Translations under genes and position numbers: made by a program
Notes under the pieces: model-generated
What the model was told of the DNA's origin: nothing
Databases searched by the model: none
The model's input: the letters and a program-made list of their open reading frames with translations, nothing else
Source of the DNA: Guyanagaster necrorhizus
Lineage: Eukaryota > Basidiomycota > Agaricomycetes > Agaricales > Physalacriaceae
DNA: 64,000 nt
Direction of reading: 5' to 3'
NCBI RefSeq assembly: GCF_019112545.1
Contig: NW_025064932.1
Location: 172,082-236,081 of the forward strand
In this document: piece after piece, positions 12,620-25,249 of the stretch
Numbering within the stretch: position 1 is the stretch's first letter
Layout: the number at the start of each line of letters is the position of its first letter

Positions 12620-12826
12620 TGATTTTTGGTCTATTTCAAGGGATACAGTAGTGAAGAAAACTGCTGGTATGCTGAGAAAAACTTTTTATATGTTAAAAGA
12701 CTTATTGCAAAGTACTACATAGCACAGAACTTGTTTATGGCAATCAACTTTGTTCAGTTGAAACAACTAATATTTAATAAAATAAACTTTGTCAGAATCC
12801 AGAAGCTCTCTTTTGAACTCAAATAA
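12620..12826 (+). pseudogene. Chromodomain of element B integrase
   Basis: The open stretch reads VYFKGYSSEENCWYAEKNF, close to the chromodomain core of chromovirus integrases (usually Y-L-V-K-W-K-G-Y...E-x-T-W-E-P-E-x-N-L). In that group the domain directs integration to marked chromatin. Here one of the aromatic-cage positions appears changed (F for W), and about 150 bases just before it (12440-12590) do not fit the expected reading, so there may be an insertion. Confidence 0.7.
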
Positions 12827-13022
12827 CAACTGTTTGAGATCAAAAAGCTGTACATATGAAAGAACATTGATAAAATCAAGGCAGAGATCTTTGTTAAGCA
12901 GAAATATTTCTTAGATAGGACAGATGACACTTTAATAGAGATTAATAGATGGAATGAGGCTTGTGCTCTGTTTCTAGGGCTTCTCTGAGCAATTAGAGAT
13001 AATTGCCTTGAGAAGAGAATAA

Positions 13023-13438
13023 TGTCATAATTTTTATTTCTAATTATGACTTTTAGCTCCTATTTGCAACTCACCAATACTTAGTAAGCTAATGCTTATA
13101 GAAGCCTGACATATCTTAATAATCTTGACTACAGTCTAGTCTCAGCTATAGAGGAACCTCATATCAGCTATACAGAATCACAGATAATGACATTATAGCT
13201 ATATCCTATTTATTGACACATAATAAGCAGTCAGTATCAGCATGCTGACTAGTATGTTCCCATATTCTTTTTATAATAGGTGTTGTGGCTTGTGAAAAAC
13301 TCACTATAATAACAGCATTGTAGAATAACAACAATATGAGTATATAACAATAGAATTATTGCAATAAAGACAAGGAGTAGTAGATACAGTAATAAAACAA
13401 TAGTCACTGATAGGGCAAAAGGTTTCTTAGATAGTATT
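13023..13438 (+). repeat. 3' LTR of element B, left part
   Basis: Starts TGTCATAATT directly after a polypurine-like tract. It runs to GATAGTATT, where element E is inserted; the sequence continues at 39163 with the duplicated GTATT and TTAAGATAG. Joined across E, the TATA-like AGTATTTAAG and a later AGTCTTGAGCTAA match the promoter/transcript-start layout of the LTRs of C and D. The far end of this LTR (somewhere near 39350) is not clear. Confidence 0.6.
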
Positions 13439-13911
13439 TGTTATGCTCAAGTTGCATGTGATCAGGACATGTGATAAACTGATACTATATCAAGTTTATA
13501 CAGTCACATCAGAGTTTACTTGTATATATTTGTTTGATCAAATACTTCAAGGCCAATAAACAGTTGGCTCAAAATGAAGTGGTAGGAGAATAAACTTTAG
13601 CTCAAAGCTGAGTATCTACAGTGAGAGCTATACTACTTATATATTGTTTGGTGACTAAGTAAAAATATACCTACTAATTGTGCATTTCTATGCTACTATG
13701 CTCTTTGTCTTTGAGCATCACTACTGTCTACAAAAGAGTATTGTCTGTTATTAAGAGCATTGCCACTTTTTAGAGAACAATGACTGACTCTATCTGTTAT
13801 AGTGACTAAGCATGTCTCATGGTCTTAGGTACTGAGCTAGATGCTCTGACTAAGCATAAATAGGGGTTAATCAGAAAAGAAAGGAAAAAAAAAAGAAAAA
13901 AAATTATAACA
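13439..13911 (-). repeat. 3' LTR of element E
   Basis: 473 bp with TG...CA ends. On the minus strand it follows the purine tract AAGAGGGGAGTAA. It contains a TATA box (TATATAAG on the minus strand, about 13644-13637) and, about 30 nt downstream, the presumed transcript start AGCTTTGAGCTAA (13609-13597), as well as an A-rich run at 13883-13904 (T-rich on the element's own strand). The outer flank GTATT is the target duplication. Confidence 0.85.
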
Positions 13912-13929
13912 TTACTCCCCTCTTAAAAT

Positions 13930-16900
13930 CATCATTCTAATAGATCAGTTTAGGGAGAGTTCATAATCATATATAGCATTAGATGTGTTTATGTGTCATT
14001 TGTTAACCCATTAGTTAGATTCAGAGCTATAGCTCTTCTAACTCATTAGATAATTGATAGTTGTTCAGATTTCCCCTTTCTGTGCATGAACACTATGAAA
14101 TTGATTAAGTTTTTGACCACAAACTCCATAGTGTTCATCATCATTAATTAGTTCAGAGTCAGGTGATGGTGAGCATTCTTGATCTGAAAAGGCAGATGCA
14201 ATATAGAGTGTGAGGAGGGTTTCATTGAATACATCATAAATCTTTCATCTGATAGGAAGATGGAGTTTATAGACAGAGAGACCAATTTTAGCAAGGATTG
14301 AGAACAGTCTAATGCACTTGTCAGCTAGCTTTCATTTAGAATGAGGCAGATGAAGGTTAATCATGTTGAGCTATACCTTGTCATTTATGGAATACTGATA
14401 GGCTGAATGATAATATTTGTCATATTGTTTCTTTATAGCTGCTGCTGCTTTCTCAAGAGTGATACAGGTTTCATTGTGGATTTTGGACATAGTGTGAGTG
14501 AAGTCTGTAGATGTGAGAGTAGTAGTTTAGAAGCATTCAGTTTGGGTTATATACAGATGTCAGCTATGATTGATGAAGAATGAAATTTTTTCTGTTGCAG
14601 AGTGGACTCAGTTGTTATGTTGGAATGCAGCTAGTGTGAGCCACTCTATTCAGTCATCTTGATAATGATTGATAAATAAATACAGATATTTTTCAATCTT
14701 TTAGTTTACTTATTCTATCTGTCTATTTGTCTGAGGATGATATATTATTGAGGCATTGCTGCAAATGTTTAAAAGTCAATAGAGATTGTTGAGAAGCTTT
14801 GAGATAAATTGAGGGCCTTGATCAGAAATAACAATCTGGGGCATGCCATACTTGACATAGACTTTATCATGCAGGATTTTTGTCCATCCTTCTGATAATA
14901 GCTCTATTGAGCATATGATTAGTATAATAGCCTTAGAGAAGCAATCCACAATAACAATGATCATGTCATAGCTATTACAATCTAGTAAGCTGATAACTAT
15001 GTCAATTGAGATATAAGTCTAAAGTTGTTACAGCACTTTATTTAGATGAAGTGAAGCCACATGCAGTTGAGTAGATGCCTTTCCCTATTGATATATTTTA
15101 CATCTCTTCACATACCTCTCTATGTCTTGTCTCATTTTCAGCCACCAGTAGTCTCACAAAGCTAATTTCTTAGTTTTAGCAATCTCTGATATCCTATAGT
15201 TGCATGATTATGACTCATCACAATGATTTTCTCATGGAGTTAATGATATTGAAGTATATAGATCCTTCCATCATCACAAATTAGTCTGTCATCCTTGGTT
15301 ATCTCTCATTCATGATTGAGAGATGAGGCTACTCATTAGTCCCATAAGCTGGTATTCTATATTGCACTTCTGATCTGTTCATAAATCTCCTTCTCTATTG
15401 GCATTATTATTGTCTGGAAGTGTTCAGGCTTTAACAATACTACTTCTTCATTGACATCACTTCTCTGGTCATAGTCTGCTCATTGACTAAGAAAATTGGC
15501 CTTTTTGTTTGCTGCCCTGGCTTTATGATGTAGAGTGTAGTCATACTCAGAGAGTTCTGTGATCCAGCATGCCTGTCATCAATTAAGCTTCTAGAGAAGT
15601 CAGAAGTATTGAAGATTTTGGTAATCAGTCCAGATTTCAAAGGTCTGGACTGCTTTAATCAGATAGTGACATCACTCTGCAAGAGCTAACATGATTACTA
15701 GTAGCTCCTTATCATAAATTTCATAGTTGCATTTTATCATTGTCAGTGCCTTGAAGAGGAAGACTACCAGTTACTATTTCCTGTCTTGTTTTTGAGAGAG
15801 CATCATGCTGATCACTTCTTCACTTGAGTCCATCTCCACTCTAAACCTCTCTTTCTGCATTGGGATTGCTAGGATCATGTCTTCTGTGAGTTGTCATTTG
15901 AGATCATTAAATGTGTCTTACTGAGATGGTCTCCCTAAAAAGGACTGCAGCTCCTTCTTTTTTATTGGTACTGGCCACTTGGTTACTCTAGCCATCTTGA
16001 TTGAGTCTATACAAATACTTCCTTTGCTAATGATTACTCTAAAGTATTTTATCTCTAATACCTCAAACTCACACTTCTCTATCTTGAAGAAGAGCTTATG
16101 CTTTCTCATTAATTCAAGTATCTGTCAAATCAGTCACCAATATTCTTCTTGATTTTTGAACATAATGAGAATGTCATTGAGATAAATTGTGACTTTCTCA
16201 GTAGTGATGAGATCCTTGAATATATCATTTATCATTCATTGGAATGTTGCAGGTGAGTTCATGAGTCTAAAGAATATAACAGTCAGTTTGAACAGTCAGA
16301 TTGGTTCAGAAAGCTGCCTTCCACTTGTTGCCCTCTTTGATCCTCACATTATTGTATCTCCATCAGACATTCAGCTTAGTGTAGTATTGCACTCCTCATA
16401 ACTTGTCTATAAGTTCTGAAATAAGCAGAAGGGGATAACAATTTTTGATTGTCATCTCATTCAGTTTTCAATAGTCTTAGACAGGCCAGAGTTTTCCATT
16501 CTTCTTTTTGATAAAAAAGAAGGAAGAGGCCATAGGTGATTTAGAAAGTTAGATTCATCCACTAGAAAGATTCTCATCCAGAAACTTATCAAGTTCTTGC
16601 TGTTCCAGATTTCTGAAGAAATATATCTTGCAGTTTAGGTTAGTGTTCATATTCAGGATTAACTCAATTGCATGATCTCATGATTTCAGCTCTGGTAGTT
16701 CATCAAAACTTTCTTTGCTGAATAGATCTCAGTAGTCTCATGCTCATTCAGATACTATCTCCTTGAATGTCTTTTCTTCCTTTTCTATATTGGCTTTTGC
16801 TGCCAGATTGTTGGCATAGTGGATGGCCTGAATATGAAAAGCCTATTCTATGTTGATGGTGAGAATGGTTTCTCTGTCCTCTATCTCTTTATCTCACTGA

Positions 16901-17599
16901 TCATCTGAGTTCTCATCAGATAACTCAAAAGAGATCTTGCAGCATCTGCACTGGGCAAAGGTGATTCTATCAGTCTTCCAGTTAATGAGTGAGTTATGAC
17001 AAATAAGCCAGTCACAACTGAGGAAGACTTCCTTAGTTTCTAAATCAGTGATAGCCAAGTTGATCTGTTTTAAGTGATCTCTAATGGTTAGTCAGAGTTC
17101 AATAAACTTGGTTATCAAGCTGGCTTAATTCTTAGTCCCATCAGCATTATAGACCAGTATAGAGGCAGCTGTGATCTATGTGGGTAGACCATGCTTATTG
17201 ACAAAGGCTTAATTAATCAAGCTTCCTGTGCAGCCACTGTTAATCAAGGCTGTTACTGCATGTATGAAGCAGAAAGTGAGTGTCTTAATCTGAGCTTTAG
17301 CAGTTAGATTCCATCCCAGGATCTTCTGTTATTGGATGTATTTTCTAGGTCCTCTGAGTATATCAAGCCACTCCAGTGCTCAGCATCTCTCAGCTTTCTT
17401 CATTTCTTCAATCATCTCATTAATTACTTCTTCAGTTCTAGTTTAGTGCACTCAGTTCTTAAGCACTGTTTTTGCTTCTTCTTTTGTCTTTGCATCCTTG
17501 ATAGCATGCCAAGTCCATTCAGTGTCAAAGGGCTTGAGCCATCCAATGAGAGTCTCTCTCTGTTCAGCCTGAAGATGGTTGAGCTTTGAGTTTTAGCAA
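13930..17599 (-). pseudogene. pol remains of element E (protease to chromodomain)
   Basis: Read right to left: protease region near 17270-17200, RT with the active site decayed to YLND (near 16190-16155) and the EKCEFEVLEIKYF strand (16109-15918), RNase H near 15880-15500, integrase core with VKYGMPQIVISDQGPQF (14964-14776), and a chromodomain remnant near 14080-14000 (NYLMS-stop-KSYSSESN). There are many in-frame stops and frame breaks. The 5' continuation lies beyond nested element C, from 25712. Confidence 0.8.
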
Positions 17600-18061
17600 T
17601 GTTATAGTTTTTTCATTTCTTTATTTATTTTAACCTCTATTCATGCTTAGTCAGAGTACCTATACTAGTGCCTAGGATCATGGGACCAGCTTAGTCATCA
17701 CAACTGGCTGAGTCTGTCATTGTCTTCTGATACAATAACAACTTTTGATAATACACAATGATTCTTTTATAGATAGTAATGATAATCAAGGACAATAAGC
17801 ACAAAGGCTTATACAGATACAATAGGTGGTATTATATTTATCTTGACTGACAAGTAGTATATAAATAGGCTAGCTCTCACTGATATAACTCTAGCTTTGA
17901 GCTAAAGTTTATTTATATTACTTCACTCTTGAGCTTTCTTGCAAAGGCCTTGAAGTATATTAGTCAATAAGATACAACAAGTAGACTCTAGCATAACTAT
18001 ATGAATATGATACAGCACTAGTTTATCATATGTTCTGATTATATGCAACTTAAGTCTAACA
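17600..18061 (+). repeat. 5' LTR of element C, with promoter
   Basis: Ends TGTTATAG...GTCTAACA. The TATA box TATATAAATA is at 17858-17867, and the presumed transcript start AGCTTTGAGCTAA is at 17893-17905, 35 bases downstream. Its partner is 25250-25711, same length. The differences seen between the two are mainly C/T and A/G. Confidence 0.9.
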
Positions 18062-18062
18062 A

Positions 18063-18075
18063 TTAGCTCAAAGCT
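18063..18075 (+). promoter_or_regulatory. Self-priming primer-binding site of element C
   Basis: TTAGCTCAAAGCT begins two bases after the 5' LTR and is the exact reverse complement of LTR bases 17893-17905, which lie where transcription should start. This is the arrangement of Tf1/sushi-type elements, in which the mRNA 5' end folds back, is cut by RNase H and primes minus-strand DNA. The placement is seen directly; the mechanism is inferred from the family. Confidence 0.8.
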
Positions 18076-18119
18076 TCTGCTTCTCTTTTCTTATGCATAA
18101 TAAGTATAAAGAAAACTGA

Positions 18120-21100
18120 ATGCCACCTGCATAGACAACAATCTCTGATTTGACTGATGACTTTTTCAAACTTCTAGCTTCTATCATTGGAATGCTACTC
18201 AGATTTCTCACTATTATCCAGCTTTGTCAAGAATACCAATCAGTTACCACTTGGATAGTCAGATACTATCAAGCATTCCAATAAGTACAACAAATTCTAT
18301 GCAATATCATATTTAACCTCCTCTTCTACAACATTCCTGCCTCTGCCAGAGTCTCCTTTCAGCCCTCAGATAGACTCTTACCCAAAGCTGAGCCTAGCAG
18401 CTCACATTTGAGAGACATTCAGGAGGAAGAAAGATATTAGTATCTCTCTAGACTCTAATGAACAGATGACAGAAACCACAATCATTGTCTCACAGGACTC
18501 AGAAACTTATGGATCCTGTCTCCATCTCTAACTATGAAGATAAGAATCTCTCTAAGAACTTCTTTGACAACAAGCCATCTTCTGACTCTTCTATCATCCC
18601 AAGAGAACCTGACATTGGAGATCAGACTTGAAACTCCCTTAATGTCTTTCAGATAGCTTCAAGACCCCAAAGTGTTTTGTCAAACTCAGATCACAATTCA
18701 CTCTATGTCACACCAGCTAAAAGCTCCACCTTGTTGATCCACACTGACTATGATAGTCATGGGGTCACCAACCTCTAATCAAATGATGAAGAGCCACATA
18801 AGCCCTGAGGAGAAAGTCTTACAGCTGGAATCAATTTGAGCAGAAGGCCTCATATCCAGCTTAGCACAAGAGAAAGCCCCCAACACTATAATCCAGAAAT
18901 ATTAGGCAATAGTGACAGTATTGCCATTCAGGAGGCCACCAAGATAGCTGACTGAGCTTTTACCTAGTATGAAGAAGAAATTTATGACTGACAGTAGTGA
19001 TGAGAGCAGTGTCTCCATGAAGCCACCACATGGATATTTGCTTCTCTAATCTAGTATAGTCTTAAAACTCCAGACTCCTCCTTCAGAGAGTCTAACACTC
19101 TCCACCAGAAGTGAAACCAACCCCTGAGCAGGATCAGCTGAGGCTGTCACTGCCAGCAAGGTCTAGAGATACACTATACATCTCTCTCCTTCTGAAACTT
19201 CTAGCATCACTGACACTGGCATCATCTCTTTCCACACTGAATCCATACTTGATGCCTATAGGCTTCAAGTCTTCAGAAATGCTCATGTCTTTAACTACAG
19301 TCTCTAGTGATTTCTGGGAAGAAGAGTTGCTGTACTCTTTTTTAACCTCTGATATTATAGAAACTTCCATGTCTATCACTGAAAACTGGAGAAACACAGA
19401 GTGTGCAGTGGCCATTGAGAAGACATCAAGATTAGCACTGGCTGACCTGTCAACCAGTCTCCTCCTCAAACTATCAATAATAAAGTCAGGCCAAGTATGT
19501 GAGTTGACAACCAGTTTGTCAGCAACTGTCAAAGTCTCTACCCCATCCATCTATGACCAGCCTGGGAGCTTTTCTATCAAGGACAGCAAGGACAAGAAGA
19601 GTGATGAGGGTGAGAACAAGGAGAATAATAAAGAAGACCCCTTTATATTAGAAGAATTCATAAGATATACAAAGGATGATACAGATAAAGAAGCACTGGA
19701 GGAAGAAATACAATAAAATAGAGAAAAGGAGTACCAGGACTTGTATGAAGAGGGGGTAACATTCTTGTAGCAGGATGCTAAATGGTTAGTATTAAGCATA
19801 GGACAGAAGTATATTCATGCAGATACTTTAGAATAACAGGATATTTTACAATATTCCATCATTAAATATGCTATTTCCACTTATAACAGGAGACATTCAG
19901 AAGATCAACTTAGTGACTTGCTAAAATACAAGTCCAAGTTTGATATCCAACTAATGCTGTAGACTCCATTGGTCACTCTGAAGTGTGCCATTTACATGGC
20001 ATCTTCTATTTGAACTATAACAAGCTGATACTCATACTTGACCCTCTCAGTTTGCACTTTAGTAACTCAGCTCTCCTGATTCTGACTCCAACTAATCATT
20101 TGATCTGTCAGATTCCAAAATCCATAGACTGGCAAAGAGAGCCAACTTCTTGGTGGACAATCACCTTCAGATGAAGCTGAGGGTAGTGGAAAAGAACCAG
20201 TCAAAGATGACTCTGAGGCAATTAAGCTCAGGTTCATAATCTGAAACAGAGTGATAATATGCAAGGAGGCAGTGCCCATGGGGAGTCCTATAGCTGATGA
20301 CAATTCCCTCCATTTATTTTCCAGCTCATCAACTAAGTGACAGCATCTACTCTTCAATCAATAGCTAAATCTAATAGAGATCTTACCCAAAAACACTGCC
20401 ATCTTGCAATGCTACCCTAATCTACTTAGAAAATTCTGCCCTTCAAGAGCACCTCTAATGACATCAATTGATTTTTAATTGATTGTGAACAGTATTTTAA
20501 AGTATACATCACTTTTCTTAGTACTGATATGAACTATGTCACCTTTGTCTTCTTATATCTTGAGGATAAGGCCAAAATATGGTGGATATTGATCTCTCTA
20601 AACTTCTTCTCTATGACCCATCAACACTACTGACTACTGTCATAGCTGGTCTTTAAGAAAATGCTCACTGACAAGTTCATTGATCCAGTGATCCAGAAGA
20701 TTCACAAGTCAAAGATCAAGGAGTGCAAGATGAGTGACAAATCAGCAATAGAGTATTTTAATGAGTTAGAATGACTTGTCAAACTCACTGGAATTCAGAA
20801 TAATATCAATAATGATGGACAGATGGTAGAGATGGTCAAGCAAGACATGCTGCCATCTTATAGCAAGATGATATTAGATATCAGGATGAACATTCTGAAG
20901 AGGTATAATGCCTGAAAAGAACAGGTCATCAAGATGTATAAGAAGAGGCAATAGCAGAAGGTGAAGCAATCCAACCTTCAGAAATACTGTGAGCCAAACC
21001 AACCACAGAACTCAAAATCTGGCAATCAGACTAGCCCCACTAAAACCATCATATTGTTGACCAGCACATCATCATATGGAATACAGAAGACTGGAATCAG

Positions 21101-21323
21101 AATCATGTACACTGGAATCAGGAAACCAATGGATATTGACCATCTCAAGAAAGAGAGAAAGTGTTTCAATTGTGGCCAGAAAGGCCACATGTCATAAGAT
21201 TGCCTAATGAAGAAGCAAATGTGTGAAGACATTCAGATGCAAATCACCAAATTGCAGAAGGAGGAAGAAGGACTTAGTGCAGAAATAAAGATTAAAGAGG
21301 TAAAAGACAGGGCTAACCAGTGA
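18120..21323 (+). pseudogene. gag region of element C
   Basis: An ATG at 18120 opens a conserved start (FFKLLASIIGMLL; E and D have closely similar starts). After about 2.3 kb of poorly recognised coding-like sequence come an acidic stretch (19580-19715), a conserved segment with NREKEYQDLYEE and DILQY...YNRRHSEDQL (19716-19960), the retro-gag domain (about 20470-20900, with YLEDKAKIWWILISLNF) and a CCHC knuckle (CFNCGQKGHMS, 21160-21200; its last Cys, at 21201, follows an in-frame TAA). It ends at TGA 21321-21323. The frame changes at least once, so indels or two separate reading frames are possible. The region upstream of the retro-gag domain is far longer than in usual Ty3 Gag. Confidence 0.7.
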
Positions 21324-24300
21324 GTGATTCCATTGAGTTGGCCAAGAAACAGAACAGTGTGTCACTAGTAGCTGCAGAATGAACTAATAGTACTTCTGTA
21401 GGTACTACTATGTCTAACTTATACAAACATTCAAATATACTCTAATCCTCTACTATCAAACACACACTATATGAATCACCAAAGGATAAGATTCAACTGC
21501 CTATGGGCTGAACAGAAGGAGAGACCCCCACCAAATGGCTTAAGCCATTCAAGACCAAATAGACATGGTGAGCTATCAAAGAAGCTCCAATGAAAGAAGC
21601 AGCCAAAGCAGTACTCAAGAATTGGATACACAAAACAAGGGCTGAAGAAGTAATTGACAAAATAGTCAAAAGAATAAGAAAGATAAAGAGGTGCCAAGCA
21701 CTGGAGTGGCTTGATGAGCTCTGAGGATCTCAGAGATACATCAGGTGAACCAAGGCTTTGGGGTGGGACTTGACCACCAAGGTCCAAATCAAGATGCTTA
21801 CCAACCAGTCCATATCTGCAGTGATGGCTTTAATCAACAGTGGCTGCACTGGCAGCTCCATTAATTGTGCTTTTGTCAACAAGCACAATTTACTAATCAG
21901 AGCTATGGTAGCTTCTATTCCCATATATAACACTGACAGAACCAAAAATCAAGCTGGCTCAATCATTGAATTTGTTGGGTTATGACTCACTATCAGCAAT
22001 CATTCAGAGAGAATTGACTTAGTTGTCACAGATTTAGAAACCAAGAAGGTGTTCTTAGGTCATGACTGTTTGATTTGGCATAATCCTCTTGTCAACTGGA
22101 AAACTAAGAAAATCACCTTTGCATAGTGTAAATGTCAAAAAATCCTCTTTGAATTACCTGATGAAGATCCTGAAGACCAGTGGAATGAAAAAATAGAAGA
22201 TAGCAAGACTATTCTTGGCATCAATCTGCAGCAGGCCCTTTATATTCAGATGATGCACCATGTGAATAATCTGACAGCCAAAGCTAATGCAAAAAAGAAA
22301 GAGAGAATGTTTGAGAAAATGATATCTGAGTGAACTCAGGACTACCAAGACCTGTTCAATAAGGAAAGTTTTGATGAGCTGCTGGAGCTGAAGCCATGGG
22401 ATCATGCTATCAAACTTATTCCTAATGCTAATGTCAATCTTGACTGCAAGATCTACTCTCTCAGCAATTATGAACAACAAGAACTCAATAAGTTCTTGGA
22501 TGAGAACCTTTCCAGTGGCAGATCTGACTCTCCAAATCTCTGATGGTCTAACCCTTCTTTGTCAAAAAGAAGGACAGCAAACTCTGATCCATCCAGGATT
22601 ACCAGAAGTTAAATGAGATGATGATTAAAAATTGTTATTCTCTTCTGCTTATCTCTAAACTAATGGACAAGTTGTGAGGGGTGAGATATTACACCAAACT
22701 AGATGTCAGATGGGAGTACAATAATGTTTGTATCAAAGAGGGTGGTGAGTGGAAAGCTGCTTTTCAAACTAACCAAGGGCTCTTTGAGCCCAGTCATATT
22801 CTTCAGGCTCACAAACTCTCTGACAATCTTTCAGTGGATGATGAATAATATTTTCAAGAATCTCATCATCACTGAAAAGGTTACAATCTATCTGGATGAC
22901 ATCCTCATCATGTCTAAGGATCATACAGAGCATCAATGACTTGTTTGACAAGTACTTGCACTTATGCAAAAACATAAACTCTTTCTTAAAGCAGAAAAGT
23001 GTGAATTCAAGATGCTGGAGACAGAGTATCTTAGAGTGATTATCAGTGAGAGGACCATCAGAATGGATCCAATCAAGGTGGCAGGGATAACAGAGTGGCC
23101 AATGCCAATCAAGAAGAAGAAGTTGCAATCTTTTTTAGAATTCATAAACTTCTATCAGGAATTTATTTGGGATTATAGCAGGATTGTGTGACCAATGATG
23201 CAGTTGACTGGAAATGCCCTCTGGAACTGGAGGCCCTCTCAACAGTCCATCTTCAACAATCTAAAACAACAACTTGCAGAGAATGTTGTTCTCACTATTT
23301 CAATCCAGAAAGAGAAGTTCAAAGTCAAGGCCAATTTAAGTGAAGGCACTATTGAGGCAGTACTATCTCAGGAGCAAGAAGAAAAGTGGCAACCAGTAGC
23401 CTTTCTTTCTAAAGCCTTAACAGTAACTGAACAAAACTATGAGATCTATGACAAAGAGTTACTTGCCATAATGCTTGCTCTAGAAGAATGGTACTACTAC
23501 TTGATTAGAGCAGTTCAGACCTTTGAAGTCTAGACTGATCATCAAAATCTCTGATATTTCCAACTTTCTCAAAAACTCAATTAGTGACAAACATGTTAGG
23601 TGACTGAACTCTCCCAATACAAGTACACTCTTTATCATAAAGCAGAAACTGCCAACAAAAAGACAGACCTACTTAGTTGATGAGCTGATCATGATCAAGA
23701 AGGTGATAACAATGAAGGAGTAGTGCTTCTGAAGTCTGAGCACTTCTAAGTGATGATTATACCTATAGAAAAGAAAATTCACAAAAGAATCAAAAGCATT
23801 ATATGCAACAGCAGCAAGTGGGATCAGTGCATTATCCTGTCCCTTAATTATGAGTGAGAAATGACAAAAGAAGGAGAGTTGATCTGATATGATGGATGAA
23901 TCTACATCCTGAGAGATCAACAGCTATATAGCAAAATTGTTGTCATATATCATGATCATGCAATGGCAGGACACTCAAGGATTGCCAAGACCAAAGAGTT
24001 GGTCTTATAGGAGTATTGATGGCCTAAACTAGGCTAAGACATTGAGTGGTATGTGAAGGAATGCAAGATCTGCCAGCAAAAGAAATCATTGACACAACTA
24101 TAAGTGGCATCACTCCATCTGAATGAGGTTTCATAATCACCATAGATCTATATCTTAGTAAACATGATTATCAGGTTATCTAATTGCAATAGTTATAATG
24201 CAATCATAGTCATCATTGATTGCTTCTCAAAAGCAATCATTTCAATTGTCTGCTCAATAAAATTGACATCAGAAGGGTGGACTAAAATCTTGCATAATAA

Positions 24301-25240
24301 AGTCTATGCTAAATATAGCATGCCACAAGTTGTCATCTTGGACCAGACTGCAATTTATCTCTAAATTTCTTAATAACCTGTATTATCTTCTGAACATTTG
24401 ACAAAATGCTTCCACTGCCTACTATCTACAGATAGATGGACAAATAGAATATGTTAATCAAGAGGTTAAAAAATACCTTTGTCTCTTCATTAATTATCAA
24501 TAAGATGATTGGATCAAATAGCTTGCTCTTGCAGTCTTTTAACACAATAATCACATCCACTCCATTACAGAGAAAACCCCCTTCTTCATTAATTTGGCTG
24601 ACATTCCAACATTTCTCATATTAAACATATTTATACTATGATCCCTGTATCATCTGACTTTGTATCTATCATGACAAAAATCCATGCCAAGACATGCATT
24701 GCTCTTAAAAAGATGGCTAACTCTATGAAAAAACAATATGACAGACACCACTCCTCTGTCCATGAATTTCATATCAATGATAAGATCTAGTTGGACACAA
24801 CTAATCTTCATCTTTCTCACTTGAAACAAAAACTCACTGACAAACACACAGGCTCCTTTTCTATTACCACCAAAGTCAGCACCTCTATCTACAAACTCTG
24901 TCTTCCACTTAATTAGAAGATTCATGATATTTTCAATGAATCTCTCCTAACATCTTTTATTACACCTGTATTCTTCAATCAGGAATGACTGCCACTTCTA
25001 CTCTCAGATTTGATTAACAACAAAGAACATTATAAAATCAATCAAGTTTTTAATCACTGACTCTGCAAAATCTGCACTTAGAAAGGAGGCATAATAATGA
25101 TAGTCAACTATCTTATTAGTTGGAAGAGCTACAGCTCTGAATATAACCAATAAGTAAATAAAAAATGTATAAACACTGCAAACACTATATATAATTATGA
25201 ATTATCTCTTAATTAAACTATCAGGATGATAGTCTTAAAG
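21320..25240 (+). pseudogene. pol remains of element C
   Basis: One reading frame (one step behind gag) carries protease ALINSGCTGSSI (near 21826-21860), RT with intact active site YLDDILIMS (22888-22917), RNase H (23195-23533, with the AVLSQEQEEKWQPVAF and NYEIYDKELLAI motifs), integrase zinc finger (HH...CKICQQ, 23940-24080), core (IDCFSKAI, KYSMPQVVILDQ; 24164-24364) and a chromodomain remnant (NYLISWKSYSSEYN near 25096-25145). Interruptions are mostly nonsense codons, but frame breaks also occur in the RT fingers. It is inactive. Confidence 0.85.
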
Positions 25241-25249
25241 AGGGAGTAA

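Larger units (their letters stand above)
10371..13438 (+). mobile_element. Gypsy element B, 5'-truncated: RT end, RNase H, integrase, chromodomain, part of 3' LTR
   Basis: Plus-strand remains start inside RT (ENKLYLKSEKCEFET) and continue through RNase H (near 10740-11010) and the integrase zinc finger and core (near 11340-11900, including YYPQIDRQM). After a GPF-like region, a chromodomain lies at about 12620-12720. A purine-rich tract (GAGAAGAGAATAA) then precedes the 3' LTR at 13023. The LTR is interrupted at 13438 by element E and resumes after 39167. Stops are frequent and CpG nearly absent. B must be the oldest member of the nest. Confidence 0.8.
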
